From Flavitalea sp966112615 (GTDB taxonomy: Bacteria; Bacteroidota; Bacteroidia; Chitinophagales; Chitinophagaceae): a stretch of 64,000 bases of DNA. The stretch spans positions 124,001 to 188,000 of the forward strand of contig CBHWDO010000001.1 of NCBI GenBank assembly GCA_966112615.1, given 5' to 3'. The translations under genes were made by a program, and so were the position numbers. Positions within the stretch are counted from its first letter, which is position 1. The number at the start of each line of letters is the position of its first letter. Of the stretch, positions 46,801 to 52,936 are shown piece after piece. The notes beneath the pieces were generated by a model that was not told the origin of the DNA, did not search any database, and saw nothing but the letters and a program-made list of their open reading frames with translations.

Positions 46801-48609
46801 GTGGAGAATTACAAGGAGGCTTTACACTTTGTAGATGATTATTTCCGGCTCAACTATACTTCCTTTCTCAATAAATATTTTCCAGGTAGCAGGCAGGATG
46901 ATATTAAACGAACGCTAACACCTGCCAAGTTTCAGCAATTGTTCGGAGCATTGTCTCCTGCCCAATTGGAGATTATTAAAGATTCTACTAATCAGCATGT
47001 GGTGGTAGCGGCAGGTCCGGGCAGTGGTAAAACAAGAGTGCTTGTACATAAGCTTGCGTCATTGCTTTTGACTGAAGATGTAAAGCATGAGCAACTCCTG
47101 ATGCTTACATTTTCAAGAGCAGCAGCCACAGAATTTAAAAAACGGTTGCTGGACCTTATTGGAAATGCTGCCAACTTCATTGAGATTAAGACATTTCACT
47201 CTTATTGTTTTGATTTAATCGGCAGAGTGGGCAACCTGGATCAGTCTGATTCTGTTTTAGAAACAGCAATTGAAAAAATTAGAAATGGTGATATCGAGCC
47301 TAGTAGGATTACCAAAACAGTATTAGTAGTAGATGAAGCACAGGATATGAATGTGCATGAATATAGGTTGGTGGAAACACTCATGGAGCAAAACGAAGAG
47401 ATGAGGGTAATATTCGTAGGCGATGATGACCAGAATATCTATGAATTTCGTGGATCAGATTCGAAATACATGCAGCAGCTAATTACGGCCAGGAATGCAA
47501 AGAAATATGAACTGATAGACAACTACCGGAGTAAAGAAAATATCGTGTCTTTGGCAAACCAGTGGGCCACTGGGCTCTCGCACCGCTTAAAAGATTTGCC
47601 GATTGTAGCAGTAGATCGGACAAATGGAAAAATAAAGATCATTGAACATCGTTCGACACAGCTTATTATGCCGGTTATTCAAAGCATAAGAGAAACCGAC
47701 TTAACCGGCTCCACTTGTGTGTTGACCAGGACCAATGATGAAGCGGTGCAAATTACCGGGTTGCTTATAAAGAATGGATATACTGCAAAGTTAATTCAGA
47801 CCAATGACGGGTTTAATTTGTATAATCTGAAGGAACTTAGATACTTTACTGATCTGATCACTACGCAAACGGATTCTCCAGTAATAAGTGAGGATGAATG
47901 GGAAGAGGCAAAGCGAAACTTAGCGCAAACATTTCAGCGAAGTAACAAACTGGAAGGATGCCAGAGTATTATCAAAGATTTTGAGACCATCAATCCAGTT
48001 AAACGATACAAAAGCGATTGGAAAACATTCTTGAACGAATCCCGGTTTGAAGATTTTGTACGCATCAACGGTGAAAAAATTTATGTTTCAACCATCCATA
48101 AAGCCAAAGGCAAAGAGTTTGACAATGTCTTTTTAATGCTGGATCAGTTTGACGCTACAAAGGAGGAATGTAAACGGCAATTGTATGTGGCTGTTACCAG
48201 AGCCAAGACTAATCTAACGATACATTACAATGGGAATTATTTACAAAACCTGATAACGGATGATCTCACCTATTCGACTGACTTAAATGGCTATGCTCCA
48301 GCAAATTTTATTTCCTGCCTGTTAACACATAAAGATGTAAAGCTTGGCTATTTTGAATTTGTACAACATAGAATGAATGGAATAACCAGTGGTGACCAAC
48401 TAACTATTACAGCTGAAGGATTATCTACTGATAAAGGCTTGGTGGTTAAATTTTCCAACGATTTTATTACATCAATAGAAAAGCTACATTCAAAAGGCTA
48501 TGCTTTGCACAGCGCAAAGGCGAATTTCATTGTTTATTGGTTTAACTCTAAAGACAATAAAGAGATAAAAATTATTTTACCAGAATTGAATTTTCACAGA
48601 GAGAACTGA
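43810..48609 (+). CDS. Giant fusion: DEDD exonuclease-like domain + RecQ helicase + UvrD helicase
   Basis: The 1599-residue protein starts at the ATG at 43810 (MKTIAFFDLETN); an in-frame ATG 54 nt upstream lies inside the small ORF. Residues 1-120 look like a DEDD 3'-5' exonuclease: Asp8-x-Glu10, Asp57 in GHNVHHHD, Asp117 in FKARD. A Cys cluster follows (Cys233, Cys237, Cys240). The RecQ part has Walker A FPTGGGKS (285-292), DEAHCFSSWGQDFR (389 onward), QEAGRAGRDE motif VI and an RQC-like winged helix. A UvrD/SF1 helicase follows: AGPGSGKT (1068-1075), DEAQD (1175-1179), GDDDQNIYEFRG and VAVTRAKT (Arg1464). All motifs look intact. It should unwind and degrade DNA; anti-invader defence is inferred from its island setting. 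Confidence 0.88.
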   Translation: MKTIAFFDLETNSKNNILDIGCVKSDDSTFHNKSVHVFIDFIKNTDFLCGHNVHHHDLKQLHNFLGNTSLGSSNAIDTLYWSPLLFPSRPYHRLLKDDKLQKDELNNPLNDSFKARDLFYDEVAAFQKLDEPLKKIYYNLLHRHKEFTAFFAYLNYSNELSESNVEKLIWNYFDGSICSHANIYDQITAAPVSLAYTLALIKSTDRYSITPPWVLHHFPDVVRVMFLLRGKPCLTGCTYCGEALNPFSALKRYFGFSEFRSYGGAPLQENAVKAAIQNKSLLAVFPTGGGKSITFQIPALMAGENTKSLTVIISPLQSLMKDQVDNLERKGITDAVTINGLLDPIERSKAIERVAEGSASILYISPESLRSVTIERLLLGRKIARFVIDEAHCFSSWGQDFRVDYLYIGDFIKSLQKNKGLEDKIPVSCFTATAKQKVIEDIRAYFKEKLEIELEIFSANASRTNLHYKVFNQDNEAQKYAEVRRLLEAKKCPTIIYVSRTKKAYKLAESLTADGFNAKPYHGKMAKEEKTENQNAFIEGSVDIMVATSAFGMGVDKSNVGMVIHYDISDSLENYVQEAGRAGRDENITAECFVLFNEEDLDKHFILLNQTKLDIKEINQIWKAVKDLTRARAKVSNSALEIDRKAGWDEGVNEIETRVTTAIAALEDAGYLKRGQNMPKVFANSILSKTAQEAIEKINTSEKFSEKQKEKAVRIVKKLFSSKSKRLSTDEAAESRIDYISDHLGIVKDEVIQIIQLLRDAKILADTKDLTAFIKKGEASNRSLAVVEKFKSLEEFFLATLQDEETTYNLKELNEKATEAGCKDVSPNKVRTIINFWAIKNWIKRRNLEYSRNHVQIAPSLAKDELKDKMVKRHFLARFIVEYLYQKAINNTAKDDADEILIEFSIQELKDAVESSTGLFTVKASNEDLEDSLFYLSRIEAIKIEGGFLVVYNRLTIDRIEKNNRILYKESDYDKLRTHYQNKVQQIHIVGEYAKKMVENYKEALHFVDDYFRLNYTSFLNKYFPGSRQDDIKRTLTPAKFQQLFGALSPAQLEIIKDSTNQHVVVAAGPGSGKTRVLVHKLASLLLTEDVKHEQLLMLTFSRAAATEFKKRLLDLIGNAANFIEIKTFHSYCFDLIGRVGNLDQSDSVLETAIEKIRNGDIEPSRITKTVLVVDEAQDMNVHEYRLVETLMEQNEEMRVIFVGDDDQNIYEFRGSDSKYMQQLITARNAKKYELIDNYRSKENIVSLANQWATGLSHRLKDLPIVAVDRTNGKIKIIEHRSTQLIMPVIQSIRETDLTGSTCVLTRTNDEAVQITGLLIKNGYTAKLIQTNDGFNLYNLKELRYFTDLITTQTDSPVISEDEWEEAKRNLAQTFQRSNKLEGCQSIIKDFETINPVKRYKSDWKTFLNESRFEDFVRINGEKIYVSTIHKAKGKEFDNVFLMLDQFDATKEECKRQLYVAVTRAKTNLTIHYNGNYLQNLITDDLTYSTDLNGYAPANFISCLLTHKDVKLGYFEFVQHRMNGITSGDQLTITAEGLSTDKGLVVKFSNDFITSIEKLHSKGYALHSAKANFIVYWFNSKDNKEIKIILPELNFHREN

Positions 48610-48688
48610 TTGTATCAAAACTCAATCTTGTTTACTTGCGTATGATTGAGAAATGAATTACAGAAATGCGGAATTGTAAAGAATTCTA

Positions 48689-48975
48689 TTACTTCCTTCC
48701 AAAATCAGCAGGATTTTCGCCCCAGGCTTTGGTTTCCCACTTCAGCACTGGATTAACAAACTCATTTTCTTTAAGCCATTTAACAGCCCGGTCCAACAGT
48801 TCAAAAGCTTTTTGTTCTTGTCTGTTGGCAATAAGCTACTCCGGTGTGTTTTGTCTTGAACCCAACCAATGGCGTTACGGCTATCAGAATAAATAGGAAT
48901 ATTGCTATTCTGCTTTTTAAGATGGGCTATTGCATGAACAATGGCGAGATGATTATTTGTAGAATCATATAACAT
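48689..48975 (-). pseudogene. Truncated, frameshifted RNase HI fragment
   Basis: The minus strand encodes STNNHLAIVHAIAHLKKQ and IPIYSDSRNAIGWVQDK, the central block of Bacteroidota RNase HI. After about TDKNKK the frame shifts by one (loss of a T in a CTTTT run would explain it). The other frame continues as AFELLDRAVKWLKENEF, then VLKWETKAWGENPADFGRK and a TAA at 48691-48689, the usual RNase H C-terminus. The N-terminal catalytic Asp region is missing; the fragment stops where the promoter of the gene at 49013 begins. Confidence 0.75.
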
Positions 48976-48992
48976 TGATAATCAATTATTTG

Positions 48993-49000
48993 TACTTTTG
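48993..49000 (+). promoter_or_regulatory. -7 box upstream of the recombinase operon
   Basis: TACTTTTG fits TAnnTTTG and ends 12 nt before the ATG at 49013. No -33 element at the usual distance is obvious. Confidence 0.4.
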
Positions 49001-49012
49001 AAACAATAACCT

Positions 49013-49282
49013 ATGAATGCCAAAATTGTAAAACTGCCCGAAGAAAAGTTTCCAGAAAAAATCCCGCTGGAAAAGTGCAGGAAAGTGCTCAAAGCAAAAG
49101 AAAATGGATACAGTGACGAAGAAGTGTTTCAGATCAGGGACATGCTCTATGCACTGGCAGATATTGACTACCAGGGTTATCAGGAAAACAAAAACAAAGC
49201 AATCGTAATAGACCTAAATAACGTACAAGATGAAACGCAAAGCCATTCTCTACATTCGGGTATCGACCGACGAGCAAGCTGA
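49013..49282 (+). CDS. Small hypothetical protein preceding the serine recombinase
   Basis: The 89-residue protein is Lys/Glu-rich and starts MNAKIVKLPEEKFPEKI; an amphipathic helical part (DEEVFQIRDMLYALADIDYQ) follows. I do not recognise a family. The reading frame overlaps the recombinase start by 53 nt, which implies co-translation. An accessory role in integration or regulation is inference from position. Confidence 0.6.
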   Translation: MNAKIVKLPEEKFPEKIPLEKCRKVLKAKENGYSDEEVFQIRDMLYALADIDYQGYQENKNKAIVIDLNNVQDETQSHSLHSGIDRRAS

Positions 49283-50786
49283 AAAAGGTTATAGCCTAAA
49301 GCACCAGCAGGAACGGTTAGAACGCTACTGCGAGTTCCAAAACATTGATGTTGTTGCCACTTACCAGGATGACCATTCGGCAAAGAGTTTTGAACGGCCC
49401 CAGTTCCAAAATCTATTATCCAATCTGAAAAAGAAACGGGAGGCTGCAAGCCTCCTGCTATTTACAAAGTGGGATCGCTTTTCCCGGAACGCAGGCGATG
49501 CTTATGGCATGATCAACCAACTCAAAAAGTTGGGCGTAGAACCTCAGGCCATTGAGCAGCCGTTGGATTTAGATATTCCAGAGAACAAGATCATGCTGGC
49601 CTTTTACCTGGCAGCGCCGGAAGTAGAAAATGACCGGAGAGCACTCAATACACTGGTGGGTATGCGCAGGGCTAAAAAAGAAGGGCGTTGGATGGCCACC
49701 GCTCCGAAAGGATATAAAAACGCCAGAAACGAAGACAACCGACCAATCATTGAACCGAGTAAGGATGCTTCAATTGTTCGTTTTGCCTTTGAGGAACTAG
49801 CAAAAGGCGTAAAAGACATAGAAGCCATAAGGAGAATGGTCAATCAACAGGGATTGAAAGTAAGCCGCAGTGCCTTTTGGTATTTGGTGCGGAACCCGGT
49901 TTATTGCGGAAAGATCTTTATTCCTGCCTGGAAGGATGAGGAAGCGCATTACGTAAAAGCTTCCCACGAGCCCTTAATTCCGGAAAGTCTTTTTGAAGAA
50001 GTACAGGATGTGCTCCATGGCAGAAAAAGAAATATTCCGGTAAAGAATACCAAAAGAGAAGAATTACCCCTGCGTGGTTATTTATTATGCCAACGCTGTG
50101 GACGGCCATTAACGGGCAGCGCCTCCCATGGCAATGGTGGAAAGTATTACTACTATCACTGCCAGGCATCCCTTGGCTGTAAGGAACGCTTTAAGGCAGA
50201 AGAAGCCAACAAAAACTTTTTGAAGTATCTCCAGACATTTAAAACCAAAGAAGAGATCCTTGACCTTTATTTACTGATCATGGAAGAGAAGTTTAAAAAG
50301 GGAAAAGTAGTAAAGGCTTCACATGGCAAGGATTTACAAACCCAAATTGATAAATTGGCTACTCGTCTAAAAAATGCAAAGGAAATGATGCTAGATGGCG
50401 AAATGGATCGAAGCGAGTACAAGCAAATTGTTTCGGAACTGGAACCTGAAATGGATAAGCTTAAAAGAGCAAAGCTTAGTTCCAACTCGGTGGAAGATGA
50501 CTATCAGCTTTATTTTAAGAGGGGTATTTACCTTTTAAAGGATATTGCAGTTCGGTACAAGGAATCAAGCCTTGAAAGGCGGCAACAGATCACGGGTGTG
50601 ATATTTCCTGAAAAAATCATTTATAGCGAAAACACTTATCGAACCACAACCCCGCATCCCCTCTTTGAAGTAATAACCACTACTGAAGCGGCTTTCAGCG
50701 GAAAAGGAAAAAAGAAAGGTCAGAATATTTCTGACCTTTCCTGCTGGGTAGTCCCGACAAGAATCGAACTTGTATCTAGAGTTTAG
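49230..50786 (+). CDS. Large serine recombinase (resolvase/invertase family with zinc ribbon)
   Basis: The 518-residue protein starts MKRKAILYIRVSTDEQ, with the catalytic Ser12 in RVSTDEQ and TKWDRFSRNAGD as the second resolvase block. A recombinase domain follows (about 150-260; GYKNARNEDNRP, VRNPVYCGK) and then a zinc ribbon at about 285-325 (LLCQRCGRPL, YYHCQASLGC). A coiled-coil region leads to a C-terminal tail. The last residues (WVVPTRIELVSRV) are encoded by the antisense strand of tRNA-Arg, so the C-terminus depends on the integration site. It integrates and excises the element through attachment sites. Confidence 0.9.
   Translation: MKRKAILYIRVSTDEQAEKGYSLKHQQERLERYCEFQNIDVVATYQDDHSAKSFERPQFQNLLSNLKKKREAASLLLFTKWDRFSRNAGDAYGMINQLKKLGVEPQAIEQPLDLDIPENKIMLAFYLAAPEVENDRRALNTLVGMRRAKKEGRWMATAPKGYKNARNEDNRPIIEPSKDASIVRFAFEELAKGVKDIEAIRRMVNQQGLKVSRSAFWYLVRNPVYCGKIFIPAWKDEEAHYVKASHEPLIPESLFEEVQDVLHGRKRNIPVKNTKREELPLRGYLLCQRCGRPLTGSASHGNGGKYYYYHCQASLGCKERFKAEEANKNFLKYLQTFKTKEEILDLYLLIMEEKFKKGKVVKASHGKDLQTQIDKLATRLKNAKEMMLDGEMDRSEYKQIVSELEPEMDKLKRAKLSSNSVEDDYQLYFKRGIYLLKDIAVRYKESSLERRQQITGVIFPEKIIYSENTYRTTTPHPLFEVITTTEAAFSGKGKKKGQNISDLSCWVVPTRIELVSRV
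50714..50740 (-). terminator. tRNA-Arg terminator embedded in the recombinase coding region
   Basis: Arms 50714-50723 and 50731-50740 (GAAAGGTCAG/CTGACCTTTC) make a perfect 10-bp stem with a 7-nt loop. On the minus strand it is followed by a T-rich run (TTTTTT, 50713-50708 region). It lies just beyond the 3' end of the tRNA-Arg gene, so it terminates that tRNA while also coding for recombinase residues. Confidence 0.8.
50748..50757. other. Candidate right attachment site (attR) in the tRNA-Arg 3' end
   Basis: GTAGTCCCGA covers the acceptor-stem 3' strand of the tRNA and resembles GTAGCCCCCGA at 40510-40520. tRNA 3' ends are frequent integration targets. Confidence 0.35.
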
Positions 50787-50820
50787 GAAACTCCTATTCT
50801 ATCCATTGAACTACGGGACC
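50749..50820 (-). tRNA. tRNA-Arg (anticodon CCU)
   Basis: The 72-nt cloverleaf folds fully: acceptor GGTCCCG/CGGGACT, D stem GTTC/GAAT, anticodon stem GGAGT/ACTCT with loop TTCCTAA (anticodon CCT) and T stem ACAAG/CTTGT with loop TTCGATT. The discriminator is A and CCA is not encoded. It decodes AGG arginine codons. The gene is intact next to the element. Confidence 0.95.
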
Positions 50821-50884
50821 AGTTCGCTACCAAAAGCAGCGAAGGAGCGCAAAAATAGCAGGTTCCAATGAAATTCCAATCCTT

Positions 50885-50892
50885 TATCTTTG
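50885..50892 (+). promoter_or_regulatory. -7 box for the TPR gene, implying a leaderless mRNA
   Basis: TATCTTTG is a perfect -7 element and ends only 7 nt before the ATG at 50900. Transcription should begin at or within a few bases of the start codon. Confidence 0.6.
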
Positions 50893-50899
50893 CCGCGAT

Positions 50900-51550
50900 A
50901 TGAAATTCTATACGTTTTTAATCAGGTATCGCCTAATCATCGGCATACTCCTGATCGTTATCGGTATCTTGGCTAATATCTACTCAGGCTTCTGGCCTGC
51001 ATTCCCCGCTTACCTGATCGGTCTCATCCTGATCGCAGGCCACTTCTTTATCGGACCTCTCCGACTTATCCAGGAACATATGGAAGCCGGCGACATGGAA
51101 GGTGCCCAAAAAGTGCTCAACTCCATCAAATACCCTAACCTGCTGTACAAACCTATTCGCTCGGCATACTTCACCATCAAAGGACAACTGGCGATGATGA
51201 ACCAGGACTTTGACACAGCTGAATCAGCTATGAAAAAAGGCCTCGACCTCGGCTCTCCTTTGAAAGAAATGGAAGGCGCCAACATGCTTCAGATCGGTAT
51301 GATCCAGATGCAGAAGGGCAACGTTAAACAGGCTGAATCCTATATCCGCCAGGCTCTCAAAAAAGGCCTGCCTGATAAAGACAATGAAGCAGCTGCACTC
51401 CTCCAGATGTGTACTATCATGATGAACAAACGCGAGTTCCGCGCAGCTAAAGATTATTTCCGCAAAACAAAGGCTTTGAAACCTTCCAACCCCCAACCCA
51501 TCCACCACATAAAGGAGAACGAAAAATATATCAATACAATTCCGGGGTAA
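50900..51550 (+). CDS. Membrane-anchored TPR-repeat protein
   Basis: The 216-residue protein starts with two closely spaced hydrophobic helices (about 8-28 and 33-55). TPR-like helical repeats follow at about 65-200 (AGDMEGAQKVLNSI, QDFDTAESAMKKGLDLG, GNVKQAESYIRQALKKG, REFRAAKDYFRKTKAL). TPR domains mediate protein-protein contacts, so it may organise a complex at the cytoplasmic membrane. The partner is unknown. It is followed by a large palindromic repeat and a convergent SRPBCC gene. Confidence 0.75.
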   Translation: MKFYTFLIRYRLIIGILLIVIGILANIYSGFWPAFPAYLIGLILIAGHFFIGPLRLIQEHMEAGDMEGAQKVLNSIKYPNLLYKPIRSAYFTIKGQLAMMNQDFDTAESAMKKGLDLGSPLKEMEGANMLQIGMIQMQKGNVKQAESYIRQALKKGLPDKDNEAAALLQMCTIMMNKREFRAAKDYFRKTKALKPSNPQPIHHIKENEKYINTIPG

Positions 51551-51555
51551 TCACC

Positions 51556-51650
51556 CCAGGCAGAACGGCCGAAGGCCGGGCTGAATGTTGATACTCAGCA
51601 TCAGCCCGGCCTTCGGCCGTTCTGCCTGGAACCTTCGGCCGTTCTGCCCG
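51556..51650. repeat. Modular palindromic repeat, locus A
   Basis: Positions 51556-51584 and 51601-51629 are a perfect 29-bp inverted repeat around a 16-nt loop. Each arm has an outer box GGCAGAAC, an internal hairpin core CGGCC-GAA-GGCCG and an inner box GGGCTGA. A third partial copy (CCTTCGGCCGTTCTGCC) follows at 51632-51648. It lies between two convergent genes and may also act as a bidirectional terminator. Confidence 0.85.
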
Positions 51651-51660
51651 GACCTTGGAG

Positions 51661-52122
51661 CTATTTCCACTTCCCAAACATCTCTTCCACCACCCTGAAC
51701 CGGTGCCTGAAGATCTTATCCAGCTCACTCTTCACAAACAAACTGTTGGCAATCCTTCCGAAGATCCAATACGGGATCCGGTAATGCACGATATCCGTCA
51801 TCTCCACACCACCTTCAATTTCCCTGAAATGATGCTGATGATGCCATAACTTATAAGGACCAAACCGCTGTTCATCCACAAAATATTTTCCCTCCTCCAC
51901 ATGCGTGATTTCGGTCATCCAATACATAGGTATCCCCAGCACAGGTGATACCTTATACTCAATGATCTGCCCGGGATACATCCGGTTTCCATGATGTTTT
52001 GAAATGATTTTAAAACCTAAATTTGAAGGGGTAATAGCTGCAAGATTCGCAGGATTGGAAAAGAATTCCCAGGCTTTATCAATTCTTACCGGGATCTTCT
52101 GCACAGTCTTCAATGAATACAT
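51661..52122 (-). CDS. SRPBCC-family (START-like) ligand-binding protein
   Basis: The 153-residue protein begins with MYSLKTVQKIPVRIDKAWEFF and contains PSNLGFKI, MYWMTEITHVEEGKYFVDEQ and WHHQHHFREIEGGVEMTD, the pattern of the SRPBCC helix-grip fold as in CoxG/cyclase-like proteins. The fold binds hydrophobic ligands. The specific ligand is unknown. It ends 11 nt from the palindromic repeat. Confidence 0.8.
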   Translation of the reverse strand: MYSLKTVQKIPVRIDKAWEFFSNPANLAAITPSNLGFKIISKHHGNRMYPGQIIEYKVSPVLGIPMYWMTEITHVEEGKYFVDEQRFGPYKLWHHQHHFREIEGGVEMTDIVHYRIPYWIFGRIANSLFVKSELDKIFRHRFRVVEEMFGKWK

Positions 52123-52149
52123 CTCAATTATTTCCCAAATAACAACAGC

Positions 52150-52917
52150 TTACCCGAAATGGTTGGAATCATATTTCTGCTGAAGGTCATCTAAACACAA
52201 CTGCAACACCTGCTCTACCTTCTGAACCTGCATCGGTACAGCAACCAGGCCTTCAAGCGATTTACCCGCATACTCGATCGCCCTGATATCCTGCCGGAGT
52301 TCATTGATATTCAATGAATCAATTGTAGACTTCATCTTATGCGCCGTTTTCCACATCATCTCCCAATCCTTATTCTCCAATGCTGTCCTCAGGGTCTTAA
52401 TATTCACCGGCATGTTATCAAGAAACAGTTTCACCATCTGCCTGATAAAAGCCGGGTCACCACCTGATATATTCTCGATCATCCTGAGGTCATATAAACT
52501 TTCCGAACTGCCTAAAGCCATTGCTGTTGGATTTACTTCTTCATTCTTAGAAGTATACCTACGCAGAACATCAGACAGAAGTTTTTCATCCACAGGTTTG
52601 GTCAGTACCTCATTGAAGCCGGCCAGCCTGTATTCTTCCATTGTAACGCCTACATTGGCTGTAAGCGCCACCACCGGTACAACGGCAGCTTCCTTATCTT
52701 CCAAAGCCCTGATCTGACGGGTGGCTTCCATTCCATCCATCACTGGCATATGTATATCCATTAATACAAGATCATATTTTGTTGTTCTCACCGCATCCAA
52801 TGCTTCCTGACCATTCGATGCAATATCCGTAAGGAAACCCTTCGACGCTACGATCATCCGGGCAAGTTCCTGGTTGAGATCTACATCATCCACTATCAAA
52901 ATTCGGTTATGCATCAT
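52150..52917 (-). CDS. Response-regulator receiver fused to an HPt domain
   Basis: The 255-residue protein has a receiver domain (residues 4-120) with phospho-acceptor Asp54 (LVLMDIHMP), acidic pair near Asp10-Asp11 and Lys107 in TKPVD. A histidine phosphotransfer domain at about 150-245 follows, with His193 in TAHKMKSTID. It should pass phosphate between receivers in a relay. It lies 19 nt downstream of the NtrC-like gene and is probably co-transcribed with it. The sensor kinase is not in this operon; the three orphan PAS kinases in the window are possible partners. Confidence 0.9.
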   Translation of the reverse strand: MMHNRILIVDDVDLNQELARMIVASKGFLTDIASNGQEALDAVRTTKYDLVLMDIHMPVMDGMEATRQIRALEDKEAAVVPVVALTANVGVTMEEYRLAGFNEVLTKPVDEKLLSDVLRRYTSKNEEVNPTAMALGSSESLYDLRMIENISGGDPAFIRQMVKLFLDNMPVNIKTLRTALENKDWEMMWKTAHKMKSTIDSLNINELRQDIRAIEYAGKSLEGLVAVPMQVQKVEQVLQLCLDDLQQKYDSNHFG

Positions 52918-52936
52918 AGTTAGTTCAACTTCGCTT

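Larger units (their letters stand above)
40510..50757. mobile_element. Putative integrated element of about 10.2 kb with a serine recombinase at tRNA-Arg(CCU)
   Basis: The segment is bounded on the right by a large serine recombinase whose ORF reads into tRNA-Arg. On the left is a hairpin terminator next to GTAGCCCCCGA, which resembles GTAGTCCCGA at the tRNA 3' end. Inside are accessory genes only: two putative DNA-binding proteins, an AbiE-like toxin-antitoxin pair, a 45-codon ORF, a giant exonuclease/RecQ/UvrD fusion, a broken RNase H and the recombinase with a small partner. No conjugation or phage structural genes are seen, so it would be a mobilisable or stranded genomic island. The flanks (kinase on the left, TPR protein on the right) look like core chromosome. 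The left boundary is inferred. Confidence 0.6.

Noticed and set aside
48607..48655. Terminator after the giant helicase (CTCAATC/GATTGAG)
   Set aside because: The stem is short with a long loop and lacks a T-tract, so it is not convincing.
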